From Streptosporangiaceae bacterium (GTDB lineage Bacteria > Actinomycetota > Actinomycetes > Streptosporangiales > Streptosporangiaceae), in the NCBI GenBank assembly GCA_025934635.1, contig JAICWX010000302.1, forward strand, positions 1 to 10,440: a stretch of DNA of 10,440 nt. Direction: 5' to 3'. A program made the translations under genes and the position numbers. The notes below the pieces were generated by a model. It made no database searches. It was not told where the DNA came from and saw nothing but the letters and a program-made list of their open reading frames with translations. This document shows, piece by piece, positions 6,638 to 10,440 of the stretch (the first letter of the stretch is position 1; each line of letters opens with the position of its first letter).

Positions 6638-7057
6638 GTGGCGGACGGCGACGATTTCAACACCCAGGTCATCGAGGACTTCCGGGCGAACGGCGGGAAG
6701 GTGGGCGGCCCGTTCGAGGGGGCACCCATGGTGCTGCTCCATCACCACGGAGCCAAGACCGGCACCGAACGGGTGAACCCGCTCATGTACCAGCAGGTTG
6801 GCAGCAGCATTGCCGTCTTCGCCTCGGCGGGCGGGGGGCCCAATGACCCGCAGTGGTACCGCAACCTGGTCGCGCACCCCGATGTCACGCTCGAGCTCGG
6901 CACGTCGACCGTGAAGGCCCGCGCCCGGGTGGCGGAAGGCGACGAGCGGGACTCGATCTGGGCGACCCAGAAGGAGCGGTATCCCCAGTTCGCAGAATAT
7001 GAGAAGAACACCGCGCCTCGCGTGATTCCCGTCGTCGTACTCGACCCGGAAGCGTAA
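6638..7057 (+). CDS. Ddn-family deazaflavin (F420)-dependent oxidoreductase
   Basis: A 139-residue protein of the Ddn/Rv3547-like family, actinobacterial split beta-barrel enzymes that use reduced coenzyme F420 to reduce quinones, nitroimidazoles and similar compounds. Family signatures are VLLHHHGAKTGTERVNPLMY, then VFASAGGGPNDPQWYRNLVAHPDVTLEL split across the middle of the protein, and a C-terminal TAPRVIPVVVLDP. The N-terminal DFNTQVIEDFRANGGKVGGPF is also typical. The GTG start at 6638 is supported by GAGGAAAGGA seven bases upstream and by the full-length match to the family pattern. It appears monocistronic, since a 143-base structured spacer follows. The physiological substrate is unknown. 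Its presence implies that the organism makes F420. Confidence 0.93.
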   Translation: MADGDDFNTQVIEDFRANGGKVGGPFEGAPMVLLHHHGAKTGTERVNPLMYQQVGSSIAVFASAGGGPNDPQWYRNLVAHPDVTLELGTSTVKARARVAEGDERDSIWATQKERYPQFAEYEKNTAPRVIPVVVLDPEA

Positions 7058-7095
7058 CCTCCTTCCTGGCGGCCAATCCGGTCCACATCCGGATA

Positions 7096-7154
7096 ATCCG
7101 TATCGGGATACTGCGGATCGAGATATTCCAGATCCGTAGTATCCAGATCCGGAT
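7096..7154. repeat. Long imperfect palindrome rich in ATCCG/CGGAT motifs
   Basis: In the spacer after the Ddn-like gene, GATACTGCGGATC (7107-7119) pairs with GATCCGTAGTATC (7131-7143) around an 11-base loop, with one G-T pair in thirteen. The stem continues outward through 7096-7106 and 7144-7154 with nine of eleven positions paired. The motif ATCCG or its complement recurs several times between 7076 and 7154. The stretch is much more AT-rich than its surroundings. No T-run follows, so it is not a classic intrinsic terminator, though it may still end transcription. A mobile palindromic element or an operator is equally possible. Confidence 0.75.
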
Positions 7155-7171
7155 ATTACGGCCTCAGGTTG

Positions 7172-7188
7172 GCCGGCCTCAGGCCGGC
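7172..7188. repeat. GC-rich palindrome upstream of carboxylesterase start
   Basis: GCCGGCCT-C-AGGCCGGC is a perfect eight-base palindrome around one central base; realistically a GCCGGC stem with a five-base loop. A second GGCCTCAGG lies just upstream at 7160-7168, so the half site is also directly repeated. It ends one base before the GAAGGGG ribosome binding site (7189-7195), so a hairpin or bound repressor there could influence translation or transcription of the esterase gene. Confidence 0.6.
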
Positions 7189-7200
7189 GAAGGGGTGCGC

Positions 7201-8706
7201 ATGGACGTAGCCGAGCCCGTTGTCCGCACGGCCGCCGGGCCGGTCCGCGGCCGGGCCGAGAACGGCATCGCCGTCTTCCGGGGCATCCCGTTCGCCCAGC
7301 CTCCGGTGGGGCCGCTGCGGTTCGCCGCCCCGGAGCCGGCCAGGCCCTGGGACGGCGTGCGGGAAGCGGCCATGTTCGGGCCGCCCCCGCCGCAGTCCGG
7401 GCTCATGCCCATCTTGACGGAGCCGGTCGCGCCCGGCGCCGACCCCGGCGACTGGCTGACGGTCAACGTGTTCTCGCCTGACCTGGGCGCGGCCGGGCTC
7501 CCGGTCATGGTCTGGATCTACGGCGGGGCCTACCGGTTCGGCGCGTCCTGCCATACCGGCTACGACGGCGGCCCGCTGGCCGGCTCCGGGGTGGTGATGG
7601 TGACCTTCAACCACCGGGTCGGCGTCGAGGGCTATGCCTACCTGCCCGGCGTCCCGGCCAACCGGGCGCTGCTGGACCAGGTCGCCGCGCTGCACTGGGT
7701 CCGGGAGAACATCGCCGCGTTCGGCGGTGACCCGGAGCGGGTGACCGTGTTCGGCGAGTCGGCCGGCGCCGGCGCGATCGCGTCGCTGCTCGTCATGCCG
7801 GCCGCAGCCGGACTGTTCCGGCGCGCCATCGCGCAGAGCGTGCCGGGCACGTTCTTCACGCCCGCGCTGGCCGCCGACGCCACCGCCGCCATCGCCGCCG
7901 CCGCGGGGCTGCCGCCGACCGCCGCGGCGTTCGCGGCCGCCGATCCGGCCCGGCTGGCCGCCGCCTCCGACGCGGTGCGCACCGCCGACTACGCCGACCG
8001 CTGGGGCCCGGTGGGCGGCACCGGGGTGCCGTTCTCGCCGGTCGTCGACGGCGAGGTGCTGCCCGCCGCGCCGTGGCAGGCGATCGCGTCCGGCGCCGCC
8101 CACGCCGTCGACCTGATCGCCGGGCACAACCGCGACGAGTACCGGCTGTTCACCGCGCTGGGCCAGTTGCGCGGCACGATCACCGACGCGATGGCCGCCC
8201 GGGCGCTGCGCGCGCTGGCCGGCCCGGGCGGCGAGGCCGCCTACCGCGAGGCCTACCCGGACGCCGGGGCCGAGGCGCTGTTCGAGCTGGTCCACTCGGA
8301 CTGGCTGTTCCGGATGCCGACCCTGCACCTGGCCCAGGCACACGCGGCGGGAGGCGGCCGGACCTTCCTGTATGAGGTCACCTACCCGGCCGCGGAGGGG
8401 GACCTCGGCGCCTGCCACGCGGTCGAGCTGCCACTGGTGTTCGGCGTGTGGCAGGGACTGGGGCAGCTGCTGTTCGGTCCCGAGCCGCCGGCCAGCGCGG
8501 TGGCGCTCGGTGAGGAGATGCGCGCGCGGTGGACCGCGTTCGCCCGGGACGGCGACCCCGGCTGGCCGGCCTACTCGGTCGGCCGCCGCCTCACCCGCGT
8601 CTTCGACGACCCGCCGGCCGTGGTCCCCTATCCCGAGCGGGCCTCCCTGCACATCTGGGACCAGCACCGGTTCGGCGTACTCGACCTGATCGCGGCCCGG
8701 GCCTGA
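7201..8706 (+). CDS. Type B carboxylesterase (alpha/beta hydrolase)
   Basis: A 501-residue carboxylesterase-family hydrolase, about the usual length. The N-terminal VFRGIPFAQPPVGPLRF (25-41) is a family signature. The oxyanion-hole segment is YGGAY (107-111), the nucleophile elbow is GESAGAG with Ser187, the acid is Glu313 in NRDEYRLF, and the catalytic His is His406 in ACHAVELPLVFG. The triad is therefore complete. No signal peptide is visible, so it should act in the cytoplasm. The substrate cannot be predicted. I start at ATG 7201 because GAAGGGG lies five bases upstream; an in-frame GTG at 7195 would overlap that ribosome binding site. The gene stands alone behind two palindromes and is followed 39 bases later by the carbonic-anhydrase-like gene. 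Confidence 0.95.
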   Translation: MDVAEPVVRTAAGPVRGRAENGIAVFRGIPFAQPPVGPLRFAAPEPARPWDGVREAAMFGPPPPQSGLMPILTEPVAPGADPGDWLTVNVFSPDLGAAGLPVMVWIYGGAYRFGASCHTGYDGGPLAGSGVVMVTFNHRVGVEGYAYLPGVPANRALLDQVAALHWVRENIAAFGGDPERVTVFGESAGAGAIASLLVMPAAAGLFRRAIAQSVPGTFFTPALAADATAAIAAAAGLPPTAAAFAAADPARLAAASDAVRTADYADRWGPVGGTGVPFSPVVDGEVLPAAPWQAIASGAAHAVDLIAGHNRDEYRLFTALGQLRGTITDAMAARALRALAGPGGEAAYREAYPDAGAEALFELVHSDWLFRMPTLHLAQAHAAGGGRTFLYEVTYPAAEGDLGACHAVELPLVFGVWQGLGQLLFGPEPPASAVALGEEMRARWTAFARDGDPGWPAYSVGRRLTRVFDDPPAVVPYPERASLHIWDQHRFGVLDLIAARA

Positions 8707-8745
8707 CCGGTATCCTCTGCCCTAGCCGAACGAAAGGGCTGAGGA
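8707..8745 (+). promoter_or_regulatory. Possible promoter and ribosome binding site for the gamma-CA-like gene
   Basis: TATCCT at 8711-8716 fits the TANNNT -10 pattern common in actinobacteria, and GAAAGGGCTGAGGA just before the GTG start at 8746 contains two purine-rich ribosome binding candidates. The -35 region would fall in the end of the esterase gene, where no good match is seen. Transcription could equally read through from the esterase gene. Confidence 0.35.
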
Positions 8746-9267
8746 GTGCCGATCTACGCACTGGGCGACTACGAGCCCGAGATCCACGCGACCGCCTTCG
8801 TCCATCCCGACGCGGTCGTCATCGGCCGGGTCACGATCGGGCCCGAGTCGTCGGTGTGGCCGTGCGCCGTGCTGCGCGGCGACCACGGCCGGATCGAGGT
8901 CGGCGCGCGGACGTCCGTGCAGGACGGGACCGTGGTGCACTGCACCCACGAGTGGCCGACGCTGATCGGGTCCGACTGCGTGGTCGGGCACAACGCCCAC
9001 CTGGAGGGCTGCGTGGTGGCGGACCGGTGCCTGATCGGCTCGGGTTCGGTCACGCTGAACCGGGTCACGGTCGGGACCGGCTCGATCGTGGCGGCGGCCT
9101 GCCTGGTACCCGAGGGCTTCGAGGTGCCGCCGGGCACCCTGGTCGCCGGGGTACCCGCGAAGATCAAGAAGACCGGCCTGGAACCCGGCTTCACCGACAA
9201 CGCGGTGAAGTCCTACGTCGAGACCGGCCGGGCCCACCGGGCCGGCCTGCGCCGCCTCGACCGCTAG
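8746..9267 (+). CDS. Gamma-carbonic-anhydrase-like left-handed beta-helix protein
   Basis: A 173-residue hexapeptide-repeat protein of the gamma-CA/PaaY/YrdA type, expected to form a trimer with metal sites between subunits. The repeats run from about residue 12 to 120, for example AVVIGRVTIGPESSVWP and PTLIGSDCVVGHNAHLEGC. The RGD segment (44-46), Gln59-Asp60 and His65 in SVQDGTVVH match family active-site positions. His82 in VGH matches the second metal ligand, but the position five residues on, normally the third histidine, is Glu87; His85 lies nearby. It may therefore bind metal differently or lack carbonic anhydrase activity. The C-terminal 35 residues are helical and charged. The GTG start at 8746 gives the typical MPIYALGDYEP N terminus. 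The amidohydrolase gene begins three bases after its stop. Confidence 0.9.
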   Translation: MPIYALGDYEPEIHATAFVHPDAVVIGRVTIGPESSVWPCAVLRGDHGRIEVGARTSVQDGTVVHCTHEWPTLIGSDCVVGHNAHLEGCVVADRCLIGSGSVTLNRVTVGTGSIVAAACLVPEGFEVPPGTLVAGVPAKIKKTGLEPGFTDNAVKSYVETGRAHRAGLRRLDR

Positions 9268-9270
9268 CCG

Positions 9271-10122
9271 ATGATCGACGGCCTGGCGGTCATCGACGCC
9301 CACATGCACGTGCCCCGGCTCAGCACGGTCTCGCCCGCCTGGATGAAGTGGGCCGAGAACTTCGGCCAGGACTCGCCCTGGCGCGGCGTGTTCGGCGCGG
9401 ACGGCGACCCGGTCCCGGCCCGGTTCGATGCCCTGCTCGACGCCGAGGGCGTCGATATGGCCCTGCTGTTCGCCGAGTACAGCCCGCGGGCCACCGGGAT
9501 CCAGCCGGTCGAGGATCTGCTGCCGCTGATCGCGCACAACCCGGCCCGGTTCCGCCTGGTCGCCAACGTGAACCCGGATGTGCACGCCGATCCGGCCGCC
9601 GAGGCCGCCCGCCAGCTCGGCCTGGGCGCCGTCGCGGTCAAGCTGCACCCGGTGCACGGCGCCTTCTCACCCGACGACCCGGCCCTGCGCGCGGTGTACG
9701 AGCTGTGCGCCGAGCGCGGCGTGCCGGTGATCACGCACACCGGCGGCAGCATCTTCCCCGGCTCGGAGCCCTCGGCGGGCAACCCGCACCTGATGCGCCA
9801 GGTCATCGCCGACTTCCCGGGCGTGACGTTCGTGCTGGCCCACGGTGGCCGCGGCCAGTGGTACAACGAAGCCGCCGAGATGGCGCTGACCTGTGATAAC
9901 GTCTGGCTCGACCTGGCCGGGCTGCCGCCCAAGCGGCTGCCGGACTACTACGCCGCCGTCGACCTGGCCGCCCTGGCCCGTAAGTGGATCTTCGGCACCG
10001 ACTGGCCCGGCGTCCCCGGCATCGCCAGGAACGTCCGCGCCCTCGCCGCCCTGGACCTCCCCGCCGACGTCCTCCCCGGCATCCTGGCCACCCACGCCAC
10101 CCAGGTCTACCTCCACCCCTAA
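9271..10122 (+). CDS. Amidohydrolase-2 family TIM-barrel metal-dependent hydrolase
   Basis: A 283-residue protein of the amidohydrolase_2 (PF04909-like) type, a family of hydrolases and nonoxidative decarboxylases. Metal-site motifs appear in order: DAHMH (Asp9, His11, His13), VKLHPVHGAF (121-132), ITHTGGS with His156, LAHGGRG with His191, and FGTDWPG with Asp244. The layout is complete and the length normal. Whether it cleaves an amide, a lactone or a carboxylate cannot be judged from sequence. The ATG is three bases after the stop of the gamma-CA-like gene with no room for an independent promoter, so the two are very likely coupled in one transcript. A decarboxylase producing CO2 beside a carbonic-anhydrase-like protein is an attractive but unproven pairing. 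Confidence 0.92.
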   Translation: MIDGLAVIDAHMHVPRLSTVSPAWMKWAENFGQDSPWRGVFGADGDPVPARFDALLDAEGVDMALLFAEYSPRATGIQPVEDLLPLIAHNPARFRLVANVNPDVHADPAAEAARQLGLGAVAVKLHPVHGAFSPDDPALRAVYELCAERGVPVITHTGGSIFPGSEPSAGNPHLMRQVIADFPGVTFVLAHGGRGQWYNEAAEMALTCDNVWLDLAGLPPKRLPDYYAAVDLAALARKWIFGTDWPGVPGIARNVRALAALDLPADVLPGILATHATQVYLHP

Positions 10123-10133
10123 CCCCGCTCCCG

Positions 10134-10233
10134 CCCCGAGCCGGGCTCTGCCCGTACCCTCACCCCGAGCCGGGCTCGGCCCGTACCCTCACCCCTAGCC
10201 CCGCTCTCCCCGTACCGCCACCCCTAGCTCTCC
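10134..10233 (+). repeat. 29-base tandem repeat, three copies plus a fragment
   Basis: Copies lie at 10134-10162, 10163-10191 and 10192-10220, with a 13-base partial copy at 10221-10233. The first two differ at one position; the third is more diverged. Each unit begins CCCCGAGCC or CCCCTAGCC and contains CCGTACC. The first two hold an inverted GAGCCGGGCTC. The copies abut directly with no spacers, so this is not a CRISPR array. A weaker related stretch overlaps the end of the amidohydrolase gene (10116-10133). Confidence 0.85.
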
Positions 10234-10343
10234 ATCGAAAGCCACCCCGCTTCCGGATCACTCCAGCCCCTGCTGCCGCATCTGCATCACACCTCACATC
10301 CGTCACCGGCCCGGCCCTGATCCGCCCCCTGCCAACGACATGG

Positions 10344-10398
10344 ATGCTCCATCAATGCCGCGATCGCGACATCAATGCTCCATCAATGCCGTTATCGC
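10344..10398 (+). repeat. 24-base direct repeat, 31-base period
   Basis: ATGCTCCATCAATGCCG is followed by CGATCGC in the first copy (10344-10367) and TTATCGC in the second (10375-10398), so 22 of 24 bases match with a seven-base spacer. The 31-base spacing is close to three helical turns, as expected of paired regulator sites. ATGGATGCTCCAT at the left edge is itself an inverted repeat. The rest of 10234-10440 shows no convincing gene, only Pro/Arg-rich chance frames. Confidence 0.7.
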
Positions 10399-10440
10399 AC
10401 CCCGCGGAGCTACCCCGAGACACAGCGGACTGACGCCAGG

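Noticed and set aside
7096..7154. Classic intrinsic terminator
   Set aside because: The stem is long and AT-rich with a large loop, and no T-run follows on either strand.
7156..8667. Minus-strand open frame of 503 codons opposite the carboxylesterase
   Set aside because: Low-complexity Arg/Gly/Val-rich translation without motifs; the plus strand carries a full catalytic triad.
8529..9896. Plus-strand open frame of 455 codons spanning three genes
   Set aside because: Arg/Pro/Gly-rich shifted-frame translation crossing the esterase, gamma-CA-like and amidohydrolase genes, each of which has clear family motifs in its own frame.
10134..10233. CRISPR array
   Set aside because: The 29-base units abut with no unique spacers, and there are no cas genes.
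9984..10433. Plus-strand open frame running to the window end
   Set aside because: Pro/Arg-rich translation that begins inside the amidohydrolase gene and runs through tandem repeats; no ribosome binding site or domain.

Overview
The window comes from a very GC-rich genome with dense coding, GTG starts, short gene overlaps and strong G/C bias at third codon positions. These traits, with a Ddn-type deazaflavin (F420)-dependent oxidoreductase and a small ClpX-type zinc-finger protein, point to an actinobacterium that makes coenzyme F420. I cannot name the genus. There are no tRNA or rRNA genes, no CRISPR array, and no transposase, integrase or phage gene.

Region 1 (1-4322, + strand) is the most informative part. 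It is a tight four-gene run: the C-terminal part of an M19 membrane-dipeptidase-type peptidase, a PgeF/YfiH-family protein, a MurL-type epimerase and a MurD-like ligase best read as MurD2. The last three genes overlap or touch (pgeF and murL share one base as TAATG; murL and murD2 overlap by 20 bases). MurD2 and MurL form the alternative D-glutamate route of peptidoglycan precursor synthesis described in Xanthomonas oryzae. MurD2 adds L-Glu to UDP-MurNAc-L-Ala, and MurL then epimerises the terminal L-Glu to D-Glu in an ATP-dependent step, replacing glutamate racemase (MurI) plus ordinary MurD. PgeF proteins remove wrongly aminoacylated muropeptide precursors in E. coli, and M19 enzymes split dipeptides that often contain a D-residue, so the run looks like a precursor synthesis, proofreading and recycling cluster.

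Region 2 (6552 down to 4325, - strand) converges on murD2 with a two-base gap. In transcription order it holds a pentapeptide-repeat protein with an unbroken 30-repeat helix, a class I SAM-dependent methyltransferase four bases downstream, a PPOX-type split-barrel flavin/F420 protein, and a small ClpX-type C4 zinc-finger protein whose start codon is not canonical. An inverted repeat and a hairpin lie between the methyltransferase and PPOX genes.

Region 3 (6553-10122, + strand) starts at a divergent promoter region. It has the Ddn-like oxidoreductase with a clear ribosome binding site, then an AT-richer spacer carrying a long imperfect palindrome and a second GC-rich palindrome, then a type B carboxylesterase, a gamma-carbonic-anhydrase-like hexapeptide protein and an amidohydrolase-2 family hydrolase three bases later.

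Region 4 (10123-10440) has no convincing gene. It contains a 29-base tandem repeat (three copies plus a fragment) and a 24-base direct repeat with a 31-base period, close enough to the window edge to belong to the control region of a following gene.
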